This document shows positions 7,868-16,211 of a DNA stretch of 35,333 nt, piece after piece (position 1 is the stretch's first letter; each line of letters starts with the position of its first letter). Source of the DNA: an uncultured Pelosinus sp. (GTDB taxonomy: Bacteria; Bacillota; Negativicutes; UMGS1260); contig URQW01000028.1 in NCBI GenBank assembly GCA_900550105.1, positions 1-35,333 on the forward strand, given 5' to 3'. A model generated the notes under the pieces. It was given only the letters and a program-made list of their open reading frames with translations, was not told the origin of the DNA and did not search any database. The position numbers were made by a program, and so were the translations under genes.

Positions 7868-8970
7868 GCAATCGCCCCCTGATTGACGCGATATACTTTA
7901 CCGCCGTAGTTTTCAGGAAAATCCCTGTCATCGGTGGCTGTAATAAAAGTTTGAATCCGGTCTTTTATAAAATCCAGTAAATAAGCGCGGCGGCTCATGT
8001 CCAGTTCGCTCATGACATCATCTAAGAGCAACAGGGGATAGCCGCCTGTTTCTGACTTAATGTATTCAATTTCCGCCAGTTTTAAGGCAAGAATCGCTGT
8101 ACGCTGCTGCCCCTGCGAAGCATAGGTCTTCGCATCAATCTGATCAATAAAAAAATCAAGATCGTCCCGATGGGGCCCCACAGAAGTACTGCCGCGCCAA
8201 ATATCTTTCTGACGGTTTTGTTCTAAGCAGTAAGAAAGCCAATCTTTGATTTCTGCTCGTTCTACCGGAATCTCATTTCCCTCAAAACCGTGAAGTACAT
8301 ATTTCACCGTAAGAGTCTCCAGGTTTCCCGTTAGTTTTCGATGCATTAAATGAGACAGCATGGCAAGCTTTTTCATAGAGTTCAACCGTCGATTGACGAT
8401 ATAAGAACCAACTTCCGCTAACTGCAAGTCCCAAGGCGGCAGAAGGTTTTCCGTCGCTTTTCGTTCGCGAATTTCTTTTAACAAGTTATTCCGTTGCTGC
8501 AGCAAACGATTGTATTTGATAAGCAGTTTATAATAACTGGAATTTGTTTGAGAAAATTCAATGTCAATAAACCGACGCCGAAGCGCCGGTGAACCTTTTA
8601 ATAACAAGAGGTCATCTGGAGAAAAAAGCACAGCATGAAACAAACCGACTAGCTCATTTTGCTTAATCGGCGTTAAGTTGAGAAAAATCTCTTTTTTCTT
8701 GTGTCTGGTATACCGAAAAGTAACCTCATGATCGGTTTGTTCGGTAGAAAAAATGATTTTCACTAAGCTCTGCGACTGATCAAACTGGATCAATTCTTCA
8801 TCATGGGCTGTCCGATAGGACCGTCCCAGAATCGCTAAATAGAGCGATTCTAGTAGATTTGTTTTTCCCTGGGCGTTTTTTCCGATCAACAAATTGATGT
8901 TTTCAGGAAAAATAAGCTCTACATGACTGTAATTGCGGTAGGCTGTCAATATTAGGCGTTCAATTCTCAT
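7855..8970 (-). CDS. recF: DNA replication and repair protein RecF
   Basis: A 371-residue SMC-like ATPase of usual length that helps load RecA at ssDNA gaps with RecO/RecR. Walker A GKNAQGKT is at residues 30-37, there is an SQGQQR signature-type motif, and Walker B with D-loop LLLLDDVMSELD is near the C-terminus. The ATG at 8970 lies 3 bp after the yaaA stop and has a GGGTGAG Shine-Dalgarno. Part of the dnaN-yaaA-recF operon. Confidence 0.97.
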   Translation of the reverse strand: MRIERLILTAYRNYSHVELIFPENINLLIGKNAQGKTNLLESLYLAILGRSYRTAHDEELIQFDQSQSLVKIIFSTEQTDHEVTFRYTRHKKKEIFLNLTPIKQNELVGLFHAVLFSPDDLLLLKGSPALRRRFIDIEFSQTNSSYYKLLIKYNRLLQQRNNLLKEIRERKATENLLPPWDLQLAEVGSYIVNRRLNSMKKLAMLSHLMHRKLTGNLETLTVKYVLHGFEGNEIPVERAEIKDWLSYCLEQNRQKDIWRGSTSVGPHRDDLDFFIDQIDAKTYASQGQQRTAILALKLAEIEYIKSETGGYPLLLLDDVMSELDMSRRAYLLDFIKDRIQTFITATDDRDFPENYGGKVYRVNQGAIAWKE

Positions 8971-8973
8971 AAC

Positions 8974-9189
8974 TCACCCTGTAACGATTTGATAAGTCCC
9001 GACGCCCTCGATCGTAATAATATCGCCAGCTTTTAACTTTTTACGTTTTTCCGTAACAAGCTGGTCATTCAAATAAATCATTTCATCAGCGAGCAAAAGC
9101 TTGACTTGACCGCCCGATTCCACAATGCCTGCCCATTTTAAAAATTGATCAAGTTGGATTGTATCTGTGTTAATTTCAATAGATTCCAT
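8974..9189 (-). CDS. yaaA: S4-domain protein YaaA
   Basis: A 71-residue single S4-like RNA-binding domain (TIQLDQFLKWAGIVESGGQVK...VTEKRKKLKAGDII). This small protein is regularly encoded between dnaN and recF in Firmicutes. In Bacillus it has been linked to ribosome assembly, but its role is poorly defined. The Shine-Dalgarno AGGAGA precedes the ATG at 9189. Confidence 0.93.
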   Translation of the reverse strand: MESIEINTDTIQLDQFLKWAGIVESGGQVKLLLADEMIYLNDQLVTEKRKKLKAGDIITIEGVGTYQIVTG

Positions 9190-9223
9190 AACTTCTCCTG
9201 CTTACGTTCTATCGTTTTAGTCC

Positions 9224-10333
9224 TTAGTTTGCTCTTACAGGCGTAATAATATAAGTATATTGATCATTTGCTTCCGGTCGAATCGCAGCCGGACTAAGCG
9301 GTGTATTTAAAGAAAAGATGACCTGTTCGCTATTGCTATTTTTTAAAATATCACTGACATATTTTGCATTAAAAGCAATATCCAGTTCATTCCCCTTAAT
9401 ATCAGCAGTAATAATTTCCTGAGCTTTGCCGAGCTCTGGATTGGCGGAAGTAATTACAATCTGATTGTCTTTGAAATGGAATTTAATAATATTATAATCG
9501 CCTTCACGGGCAATCAGGGAAACACGTTCCACGGCATCAAGAAAGAGATCCGTCTTAACAGTAACGATCGTGGCAAAATCCTGAGGAATGACTTTGTTAT
9601 AGTCAGGAAAAGCTCCTTCAATGAGTCTAGACACAATATAAACATCATCAAAAAAGAAGGATACTTGATTTTTCTGCCAGGAAATTTTTACATCAAAAGG
9701 AATGTCCGAAGTCAAAAGACGGGCAATTTCATTTAAAATCTTTGAGGGAATAATCATCTTGAGCATTCCTTCAAAACTATCAATGGCATCTTTTTTCAGT
9801 GCTAAGCGATGGGTATTCGTAGCAACCATGCATACACTCTGATTGGAAGCTTCTAGTAAAGCGCCCGTAAAGATCGGGCGTGAATCTTCGGTGGCACAAG
9901 CAAAGGTGGTCTTTTTGATCATTTCCCTTAGCACATTATCTTTAATATATAAGACATTGTCATCAGCAAATGGGGTTAGTACGGGGAATTCTTCTGCCGG
10001 TAGACATAATAAATTAAAAGTTGATGTGTCAGCTGTAATTTTTATGGTTTTATCTTGTTGATCTGTTTCAATGCGAATCTTCTCGCCGGGAAGACGTCTG
10101 ACCATATCTTGAAACATACGGCCCGATAATACTGTGACGCCTTCTTCATCGACTTCAGCATCAATAGTACAACTAATACCGATTTCATAATCAGTCGCCT
10201 GTAATTCAAGGCGATTATTTTTTGCGGCTAAATAAATGCCGGTCAATATAGGCATAGGAGTTTTTGATGCGATTGCCTTTTGGACAGTTTGTACTGCCTT
10301 ATTAAGACGATCCTGAGAACAGGTAACTATCAT
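9224..10333 (-). CDS. dnaN: DNA polymerase III beta subunit (sliding clamp)
   Basis: A 369-residue ring-forming processivity clamp. Three repeated clamp folds are recognisable, with family motifs such as the N-terminal MIVTCSQDRLNKAVQTVQKAI, LPAEEFPVL near residue 111, TNTHRLALKK in the middle domain, EGAFPDYNKVIP, and the C-terminal SPAAIRP...YIITPVR. Start ATG at 10333 with a GGAGG Shine-Dalgarno. It is separated from dnaA by a 361-bp gap that holds DnaA boxes and its own promoter candidate. Confidence 0.98.
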   Translation of the reverse strand: MIVTCSQDRLNKAVQTVQKAIASKTPMPILTGIYLAAKNNRLELQATDYEIGISCTIDAEVDEEGVTVLSGRMFQDMVRRLPGEKIRIETDQQDKTIKITADTSTFNLLCLPAEEFPVLTPFADDNVLYIKDNVLREMIKKTTFACATEDSRPIFTGALLEASNQSVCMVATNTHRLALKKDAIDSFEGMLKMIIPSKILNEIARLLTSDIPFDVKISWQKNQVSFFFDDVYIVSRLIEGAFPDYNKVIPQDFATIVTVKTDLFLDAVERVSLIAREGDYNIIKFHFKDNQIVITSANPELGKAQEIITADIKGNELDIAFNAKYVSDILKNSNSEQVIFSLNTPLSPAAIRPEANDQYTYIITPVRAN

Positions 10334-10384
10334 GTGTTATTCCTCCAAACTGTGTACGAAATAAAAGGAGTCGTTAATTTTTAT

Positions 10385-10413
10385 AGTATAACCTACTTTT
10401 TGAAATTTGTCTG
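10385..10413 (-). promoter_or_regulatory. Candidate dnaN promoter
   Basis: Minus-strand CAGACA (10413-10408), a 17-base spacer and TATACT (10390-10385), about 50 bp before the dnaN start. The GACA part of the -35 and 5 of 6 -10 bases match consensus. Confidence 0.55.
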
Positions 10414-10573
10414 GTAGGAATTAAGCACGAATTTTTGTAAGTTATGAACAGATTTTGTGAGTTATATTATTATTTTTAAAGAAGAAATAAATAAAAAAGA
10501 TAGTCGTAATCATAGTAGGGCCTGTGGATTTGTGGAAAGGGCTATAAAGCTCATATAGACTCAATAAAGTAGC

Positions 10574-10683
10574 TGTGTATAGAGTGTTGATAAAGTAGCC
10601 TAACTTTTACACATAATCCAGAGAAAAAAAGGGGAAAAAGATATACACATTTGATCTACAGTTTTATTAGACGGTTATACACA
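10574..10683. promoter_or_regulatory. DnaA-box cluster downstream of dnaA (second origin half)
   Basis: The dnaA-dnaN gap (10334-10694) holds several DnaA boxes and near matches. They are TGTGTATAG at 10574, TGTTGATAA at 10585 (reverse of TTATCAACA), TTTTACACA at 10605, ATATACACA at 10641 and TTATACACA at 10675. In Bacillus subtilis DnaA boxes likewise lie on both sides of dnaA and act together as a bipartite origin. Strand-opening here is not shown. Confidence 0.7.
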
Positions 10684-10694
10684 AAAAGTGGGGG

Positions 10695-12128
10695 TTAGTT
10701 ATTTTCGATGCGTTTGATTAATTCAATGATAATATTATGAAGTTTTGAATCTTCGCTGCGCTCACGACTAATTTTGTCATGGGCGTGAATTACGGTGGTA
10801 TGATCGCGGCCGCCAAACAGTTCGCCGATACGCGGCAGCGAAATATCAGTTAGTTCGCGACAAAGATACATAGCGATTTGACGCGGATAGGTTACATTAC
10901 GAGTTCGTTTTTTGGCCGAAAAATCTTCAAGTTTAATTTTAAAGAAAGCAGCGACTTCCTCTTGAATTAAATCAGGTGTAATTTGTTTGGGACGATTATT
11001 CGGTAAAATATCTTTTAAAGCTTCCGTACAGACAGTAATATCAATTGCTTTATTCGTTAGCGAAGCAAAGGCCATGACTCGGATCAGAGCGCCTTCTAGT
11101 TCTCTAATATTATTATCAATATGGCTAGCAATATAAACCATTACATCATTGGGCACATTTAAGTTTTCGAGAAGTGCTTTTTTTCGTAGGATGGCAATAC
11201 GTGTCTCGAGATCAGGCGGCTGAATATCTGTAATCAAACCCCATTCAAATCGGGACCGTAAGCGATCTTCTAGTGTAGGTATTTCTTTTGGCGGTCGATC
11301 ACTGGAAATAATAATTTGCTTGTTTGCTTCGTGCAATGTATTAAAAGTGTGGAAAAATTCTTCCTGAGTATGTTCTTTTTTCGAAAGAAATTGAATATCA
11401 TCGACTAATAAGACGTCAATATTCCGGTATTTATTACGAAAACTTTCAGGATTGCCGTCGCGGATCGAATTAATCAATTCATTGGTGAATTTTTCACTGG
11501 AAATATATAAGACTTTGCTGTCCGGATGATGTTGCAAGATGCGGTGGCCAATCGCGTGCATCAGATGGGTTTTGCCAAGACCGACGCCGCCATAAATAAA
11601 AAAGGGATTGTAAACTTTGGCAGGTACTTCGGCTACAGCGAGTGAAGCTGCGTGGGCAAAGCGGTTGGAATTACCAATAACAAAAGTTTCAAAGACATAC
11701 TTAGGATTTAAAGTAGAGGGGAAGTCTTCGGGAGTTGCTATTTTTTCCGGTTTTTCTGACGGTCGCGCTGGTTTTTCTTCTGAAAAAAGCTCGTTCGTAG
11801 TGGTTGGTATTGCTTCTATGGCTGGCTGCTCTGGCTCAATGGGTTCTTTTTCTTCTTCATCAGCCAAATCAAGATTAATGAATTGGACTTCGTAAGGCTT
11901 CTCCGTAATAAATAATAAGGTTTGTTCAATTTTTGTCTTATAGCGACTTTCTAGCCATTCTTTAATAAATTGTTTGGGCGTGCCGATCTGAAAAGTAGTA
12001 TCTGTCATTTTTATGGGAATGCTTGATTTGATCCAAGTATCAAACAGCGGTTTAATTACTTCCTTTTCCATAATATGAAGAACTTGCTCCCAAACGGAGG
12101 CCATACTTGTGTGATTATCCAAAGTCAT
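10695..12128 (-). CDS. dnaA: Chromosomal replication initiator DnaA
   Basis: A 477-residue protein that binds DnaA boxes and opens oriC. Domain I (about 10-85, VWEQVLHIMEKEV) recruits partners, and an acidic/proline-rich linker runs from about 88 to 138. The AAA+ domain has Walker A GGVGLGKT at 180-187 and Walker B VLLVDDIQFLS. The C-terminal helix-turn-helix carries the signature DHTTVIHAHDKI at 442-453. The frame runs 22 codons further upstream into oriC. I chose the ATG at 12128 because GAAAGGATTG precedes it and the extension looks random. It is read leftward from the origin. Confidence 0.97.
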   Translation of the reverse strand: MTLDNHTSMASVWEQVLHIMEKEVIKPLFDTWIKSSIPIKMTDTTFQIGTPKQFIKEWLESRYKTKIEQTLLFITEKPYEVQFINLDLADEEEKEPIEPEQPAIEAIPTTTNELFSEEKPARPSEKPEKIATPEDFPSTLNPKYVFETFVIGNSNRFAHAASLAVAEVPAKVYNPFFIYGGVGLGKTHLMHAIGHRILQHHPDSKVLYISSEKFTNELINSIRDGNPESFRNKYRNIDVLLVDDIQFLSKKEHTQEEFFHTFNTLHEANKQIIISSDRPPKEIPTLEDRLRSRFEWGLITDIQPPDLETRIAILRKKALLENLNVPNDVMVYIASHIDNNIRELEGALIRVMAFASLTNKAIDITVCTEALKDILPNNRPKQITPDLIQEEVAAFFKIKLEDFSAKKRTRNVTYPRQIAMYLCRELTDISLPRIGELFGGRDHTTVIHAHDKISRERSEDSKLHNIIIELIKRIENN

Positions 12129-12164
12129 GTCAATCCTTTCACAGTTTCCATATAAAATAGATAA

Positions 12165-12476
12165 GATAACATAAGTTATCCACATGCTTATCAACAGGTG
12201 TGCATAAGTTTTTTTATAAAACAGAAGTAAAGGCGAAAAAAAAATACATCAGCGAGGAAAGATCAATCTTGCGCTCAGGTATTTAGTGGTATTATTGATT
12301 TATAAATTTATGTGGATAATTCTGTGTATAAAGAGGCGATTTTGTGTATAACTCCGTTTTGTTTGTGGGATAATAATAAATAAAGGAATCCTATTTAAAA
12401 TTTCATTAAGATAATAGTAACAAAATAGCTAGGGGTTATCAACACTTATTTATGGATAATCACCAACTTATCCACA
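12165..12476. promoter_or_regulatory. oriC: Chromosomal origin oriC: DnaA-box region between dnaA and rpmH
   Basis: The gap 12129-12654 carries DnaA boxes TTATCCACA at 12176 and 12468 and TTATCAACA at 12188 and 12436. Reverse-orientation boxes are at 12199 (TGTGCATAA), 12311 (TGTGGATAA), 12323 and 12343 (both TGTGTATAA), plus a one-mismatch box at 12451. An inverted repeat GATAAC-ATAA-GTTATC (12165-12180) overlaps the first box near dnaA. Between 12352 and 12435 lies a very AT-rich stretch that could be the unwinding element. Gene strand polarity switches here, as expected for a bidirectional origin. Confidence 0.92.
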
Positions 12477-12556
12477 TAATTTGTCGATAACTTTATAAAA
12501 TATGTTGTTGGGAAAACAAGACCTGGAATAATAGGCGATTTTTCTTGGTAATTTCC

Positions 12557-12585
12557 TTGACACTCTCTGGAGGCTGGTCTATAAT
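12557..12585 (+). promoter_or_regulatory. Consensus sigma-A promoter of rpmH
   Basis: Perfect TTGACA (12557-12562), 17-base spacer, perfect TATAAT (12580-12585), 69 bp upstream of the rpmH start. It drives the rightward rpmH-rnpA cluster. Confidence 0.93.
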
Positions 12586-12654
12586 CTTTAGTAGTTAAAA
12601 TGTATGAATTTTAACATGGGATTATCCGCGTTCTTTTGAGGGAGGTGTCAATAG

Positions 12655-12789
12655 ATGAAACGCACATATCAACCAAATACGCTTTGGAAAAAAAGAACTC
12701 ACGGTTTTCGTGAACGCATGAAAACAAAAGGCGGACGTCTTGTATTAAAAAGAAGACGTGCCAGAGGCAGAAAAAAACTGTCCGCATAA
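12655..12789 (+). CDS. rpmH: Ribosomal protein L34
   Basis: A 44-residue, extremely basic protein beginning MKRTYQPNTLWKKRTHGFR and ending RARGRKKLSA, the classical bL34 sequence of the large ribosomal subunit. It has a strong GGGAGGTG Shine-Dalgarno before the ATG. The first rightward gene of the origin region, as in nearly all Firmicutes. A hairpin terminator right after it should keep L34 transcripts in excess over rnpA. Confidence 0.97.
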   Translation: MKRTYQPNTLWKKRTHGFRERMKTKGGRLVLKRRRARGRKKLSA

Positions 12790-12790
12790 T

Positions 12791-12817
12791 AAGGCCGCCT
12801 ATGAGTGGCCTTTTTTT
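12791..12817 (+). terminator. Terminator/attenuator between rpmH and rnpA
   Basis: Hairpin with arms AAGGCC/GGCCTT (loop about 10 bases) running into seven T, immediately after the rpmH stop. As no separate rnpA promoter is evident, some read-through is likely. Confidence 0.75.
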
Positions 12818-12845
12818 CTCCTTATGATTAAGGTGTGATTAGCGA

Positions 12846-13226
12846 TTGGATAAAGAAAAAACTTTCTTTTTGAAAAAAGCACACTTGCTGCGAAAAAATA
12901 AAGAATTTCAGTTTGTTTATCGCTGCGGCAAATCGGTGGCAAATCGATTTGCTGTGCTTTATGTTATGAAAAACTCTTCGGTTGACCGCCGCGCCGGTTT
13001 TGTAACAGGAAAACGTTTGGGCGGCGCTGTAGTACGCAATCGTGTCAAACGGCTTTTTAAAGAAGCTTATCGGCTCAATCAGTCAAAATTAAAACATGGT
13101 TTTGACCTCATCGTCATCGGACGAGGTCCTGTTGTCGGACAAGGTCAAGCGACGGTCACGAAAGCTTTTTTAGATTTATGTAAAAGGGCTAAAATTTTAC
13201 TGGACGAAGAAAGAAGGCAGTCCTGA
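12846..13226 (+). CDS. rnpA: Ribonuclease P protein component
   Basis: A 126-residue basic protein that assists the RNase P RNA in maturing tRNA 5' ends. The conserved RNR-type motif is in AVVRNRVKRLFKEAYR (about residues 60-75), preceded by FVYRCGKSVANRFAVLYV. Length is slightly above the usual 110-120. The start is a TTG at 12846 behind AAGGTG at 10-base spacing; no ATG or GTG is better placed. Its stop overlaps the yidD start (TGATG), indicating coupled translation. Confidence 0.95.
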   Translation: MDKEKTFFLKKAHLLRKNKEFQFVYRCGKSVANRFAVLYVMKNSSVDRRAGFVTGKRLGGAVVRNRVKRLFKEAYRLNQSKLKHGFDLIVIGRGPVVGQGQATVTKAFLDLCKRAKILLDEERRQS

Positions 13227-13432
13227 TGAAAAAACTGGCACTTTGGTTAATTTGGTTTTACCAAACCGGAATTTCTCCTCTAAAGGGACCATCTTGCCGT
13301 TTTTTTCCCACTTGCAGTGAATATGCCCGCTTAGCTATTGAAAAATACGGGATTTTTAAAGGCGGCTGGATGGCGTTAAAGCGGATTTTACGTTGTCATC
13401 CTTTTCATCCCGGCGGTTATGATCCTGTTTAG
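13226..13432 (+). CDS. yidD: Membrane protein insertion efficiency factor YidD
   Basis: A 68-residue protein with the invariant YidD core: YQTGISPLKGPSCRFFPTCSEYA, then the amphipathic AIEKYG...GGWMALKRILRCHPFHPGGYDPV. It associates with the inner face of the membrane and aids YidC/Sec insertion. It lies between rnpA and yidC and overlaps rnpA by one base, the standard arrangement. Confidence 0.97.
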   Translation: MKKLALWLIWFYQTGISPLKGPSCRFFPTCSEYARLAIEKYGIFKGGWMALKRILRCHPFHPGGYDPV

Positions 13433-13472
13433 CATATAAAGTTTCCGATCGAGATTAGAGGAGTGGATTTTT

Positions 13473-14102
13473 TTGGATTTTTTGAGTCAGATTATGCAGG
13501 AAGTTTTAGTGTTCTTTTACGGACTGACTGCAATGACCGGCTATGCAAATTATGGCTTAGCTATTTTATTACTCACCTTTGTCATTAAAATGGCTCTTTA
13601 TCCATTAACGGTAAAACAAGTCAAATCGATGAAAGCCATGCAGGAATTACAGCCAAAAATGAAAGCCTTGCAGGAAAAATATAAAGGCGACAAAGAAAAA
13701 CTCAATAAAGAAATGGCTGAACTTTATCGTTCGGCAGGCGTGAATCCTTTGGCAGGTTGTTTGCCTTTAGTGATTCAAATGCCATTCCTTATTGCAATTT
13801 TTTATGCTTTGCGCGATTTTAGTTTTGGCGATAATGCCAGCTTTTTGTGGATTGCCGATTTAGCATCACCGGATCATCTTTATGTTCTTCCTGTGTTATC
13901 AGCTGCCACGACTTTTTATCAACAATATCAGACAATGACAGAAGCGACACAGCAAAATAAGATGATGATGATTTTTATGCCACTCTTTGTAGGTTACATT
14001 AGTTTGACTTTTCCGGCTGGTCTGGTACTGTATTGGAGCTTCGGCAATATTATTCAGATTGCACAGCAATGGTGGATGTACCGGGAGAAACCTGCCGTTT
14101 AA
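13473..14102 (+). CDS. yidC: Membrane protein insertase YidC/Oxa1 family
   Basis: A 209-residue insertase. It has the conserved YidC core with about five hydrophobic segments: 27-47, the cytoplasmic hairpin 48-80, 95-112 (LPLVIQMPFLIAIFYAL), 131-147, and 168-196 (MMIFMPLFVGYISLTFPAGLVLYW). There is no N-terminal lipoprotein signal, unlike Bacillus SpoIIIJ. The residue in the hydrophilic groove that is Arg in Bacillus and E. coli appears to be Lys39 here (FVIKMALYPLT). The TTG at 13473 is chosen, 9 bases after AGAGGAG. Confidence 0.95.
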   Translation: MDFLSQIMQEVLVFFYGLTAMTGYANYGLAILLLTFVIKMALYPLTVKQVKSMKAMQELQPKMKALQEKYKGDKEKLNKEMAELYRSAGVNPLAGCLPLVIQMPFLIAIFYALRDFSFGDNASFLWIADLASPDHLYVLPVLSAATTFYQQYQTMTEATQQNKMMMIFMPLFVGYISLTFPAGLVLYWSFGNIIQIAQQWWMYREKPAV

Positions 14103-14120
14103 TAAGGAGGCAAATGAACC

Positions 14121-14741
14121 ATGGTCTGTGTTGAAAAAACAGGTAAAACCGTTGAAGAAGCAGTGGATTTAGCTTTAACTGAACTAGCTGTGCCGCGTGA
14201 ACGAATTGCCGTAGAAGTTGTTGAAGCGCCTAGTAAAGGGTTTTTAGGTTTCGGCAGCAAACCGGCAAAGGTAAAGGTATCAGTGATTCCGATTAACCCT
14301 GTCGAAGAAGCACAAAAGTTTTTAAACGAGATCTTTGGTCAAATGAATCTAGATGCTACGTTAGAACAAAGTGAAACGGAAGATGCGATTCAATTTGTAG
14401 TCCGTGGCAATGATCTAGGTACTTTAATCGGCAAACATGGTCAAACTCTTGATGCGTTACAGTATTTAGTCAATTTAGCGGCGAACCGCGATGCGGAGCA
14501 CCGTGTTCGTATTTTACTTGATGTAGAAGATTATCGTAAACGTCGATCAGACACTTTGATTGCCTTAGCGCATCGGTTGGCTGATAAGGTAAAACGCCGC
14601 GGCGATCGAGTTGCTCTTGAACCAATGAGTCCGCAAGAACGACGGACCATACATATGGCATTGCAGGGCGATCCCAAAATTGCTACTTATAGTGAAGGCA
14701 ACGAACCCTACCGTAAGGTAGTTATCGCATTAAAAAAATAA
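14121..14741 (+). CDS. jag: RNA-binding protein Jag (KhpB/EloR)
   Basis: A 206-residue protein in three domains. The Jag N-terminal domain (1-52) contains the APSKGFLGFGSKPAKV motif; a KH domain follows (about 68-145) with a VRGNDLGTLIGKHGQTLDAL loop; the C-terminal R3H domain (about 145-206) contains RRTIHMAL. With KhpA it binds RNA and affects cell elongation and division in Gram-positives. An AGGAGG lies 11 bases before the ATG at 14121. It is the last gene before a terminator, so rnpA-yidD-yidC-jag probably form one transcript. Confidence 0.95.
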   Translation: MVCVEKTGKTVEEAVDLALTELAVPRERIAVEVVEAPSKGFLGFGSKPAKVKVSVIPINPVEEAQKFLNEIFGQMNLDATLEQSETEDAIQFVVRGNDLGTLIGKHGQTLDALQYLVNLAANRDAEHRVRILLDVEDYRKRRSDTLIALAHRLADKVKRRGDRVALEPMSPQERRTIHMALQGDPKIATYSEGNEPYRKVVIALKK

Positions 14742-14752
14742 TTGTTTGAATG

Positions 14753-14785
14753 AAAACCCAGTAATAGACTCTATTACTGGGTTTT
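14753..14785. terminator. Terminator after jag
   Basis: A near-perfect 15-bp stem (AAAACCCAGTAATAG/CTATTACTGGGTTTT) with a 3-base loop. It ends in four T and is flanked by A on the other side. Confidence 0.85.
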
Positions 14786-14822
14786 GAGTATCATTTTATT
14801 TTTTAGGAGTGAATAGTAGGTT

Positions 14823-16199
14823 ATGACAGATGACACAATTAGTGCTGTAGCTACAGCTATGGGCGAAGGCGGGATCGGTATTATCCGCGTGAGCGGCGAT
14901 AAGGCTATTTGTATTGCTGGTGCTTTATTTCAAAGCGCTTCTGGTCGTAACATAGATTCCTTCCGTTCCCATGAGGCTGTTTATGGCCGGGTAATTGATC
15001 CAAAATCAGGCGAGGTCGTTGATGAAGCGTTGCTTATTATCATGAAAGCGCCTCATTCCTATACGACTGAGGATGTTGTAGAGTTTCAGTGCCATGGCGG
15101 TTCGGCAGCATTGCGTCGGATTCTAGCTCTGACACTTACTTATGGCGCTAGATTAGCGGAGCCTGGAGAATTTACGAAACGGGCTTTTTTAAATGGGCGC
15201 CTTGATTTGGTACAAGCCGAGGCGGTTATGGATGTAATCCGGGCTAAGACGGATGCTTCGCTAAAGCAGGCTGTTGGTCATTTAGAAGGAGCTCTTTCTA
15301 AGGAAGTAGGGCAGCTGCGTCATAATCTGTTGGCAATGATTGCTCAACTTGAAGCGATGATTGATTTTCCCGACGAAGATATTGAAGAGATGACCTTAGA
15401 AAAAGTAGCTGAAACGACCCAGGAGATTCACCACAAAGTAGAGATTTTACTTGCTTCGGCTGAAAGTGGTAGAATGATAAAAGACGGCATTAAAACAGTC
15501 ATTATCGGTAAGCCTAACGTAGGCAAATCGAGCCTGTTAAATGCTTTAGTAAAAGAGCAGCGGGCTATTGTAACAAGTGTACCAGGCACTACTAGAGACA
15601 GTATCGAAGAATATGTGAGCGTCCGCGGCGTGCCGCTGCGATTGATTGATACAGCAGGAATTCATGAAACCGATGATCTAGTAGAAAAAATCGGTGTAGA
15701 AAAAGCGCATAAACTTTTAGAAAGCGCTGATTTAGTACTATTACTTTTGGATCGTTCCCGCGCTTTGAGCGAAGAAGATCGAAAAGTTATTTCGCTTGTA
15801 TCAGGACAAAAAGGTTTTGTTCTCTTGAATAAGACCGACTTAGAGCCTTTAATTGAGCAAGCGGACGTAGCAGAATTCCTTGATTGGCCGCTTATTCCTA
15901 TTTCGGTGGAGACAGGCGAAGGCATTGATGTTTTAGAAGAACAGATTATAGCTACTGTCTATTCCGGCGAAGTAACGGCGGAAAGCGTCTATGTAGCGAA
16001 TTTACGGCAACAACATTCTTTAGAACGGGCTGCGGGTCATTTAAGAGCAGCTCTTGGCGCTTTAGAGCAATCTTTTCCCGTTGATTGTGTCGTAATTGAT
16101 TTACGTTCTGCCTGGGAATTTCTCGGTGAGGTAACTGGTGAAACGGTTCAGGATGATTTACTTGACCAGATTTTTAGTCAATTTTGTATTGGAAAGTAG
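14823..16199 (+). CDS. mnmE: tRNA modification GTPase MnmE
   Basis: A 458-residue K+-activated GTPase that with MnmG modifies uridine-34 (cmnm5 side chain) in tRNAs. An N-terminal tetrahydrofolate-binding domain (1 to about 118) is followed by a helical domain. The inserted G domain carries Walker A GKPNVGKS at 229-236, the switch region with TTRD near 256-259, DTAG at 276-279 and NKTD. The C-terminal FCIGK motif includes the catalytic cysteine. Lengths are normal. mnmE, mnmG, rsmG are nearly contiguous (3-bp gap, then overlap), so one operon. Confidence 0.98.
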   Translation: MTDDTISAVATAMGEGGIGIIRVSGDKAICIAGALFQSASGRNIDSFRSHEAVYGRVIDPKSGEVVDEALLIIMKAPHSYTTEDVVEFQCHGGSAALRRILALTLTYGARLAEPGEFTKRAFLNGRLDLVQAEAVMDVIRAKTDASLKQAVGHLEGALSKEVGQLRHNLLAMIAQLEAMIDFPDEDIEEMTLEKVAETTQEIHHKVEILLASAESGRMIKDGIKTVIIGKPNVGKSSLLNALVKEQRAIVTSVPGTTRDSIEEYVSVRGVPLRLIDTAGIHETDDLVEKIGVEKAHKLLESADLVLLLLDRSRALSEEDRKVISLVSGQKGFVLLNKTDLEPLIEQADVAEFLDWPLIPISVETGEGIDVLEEQIIATVYSGEVTAESVYVANLRQQHSLERAAGHLRAALGALEQSFPVDCVVIDLRSAWEFLGEVTGETVQDDLLDQIFSQFCIGK

Positions 16200-16211
16200 G
16201 AGATGATTGGT

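Noticed and set aside
12129..12194. Upstream extension of dnaA by 22 codons
   Set aside because: It runs into DnaA boxes, has no ribosome site, and the ATG at 12128 is well placed.
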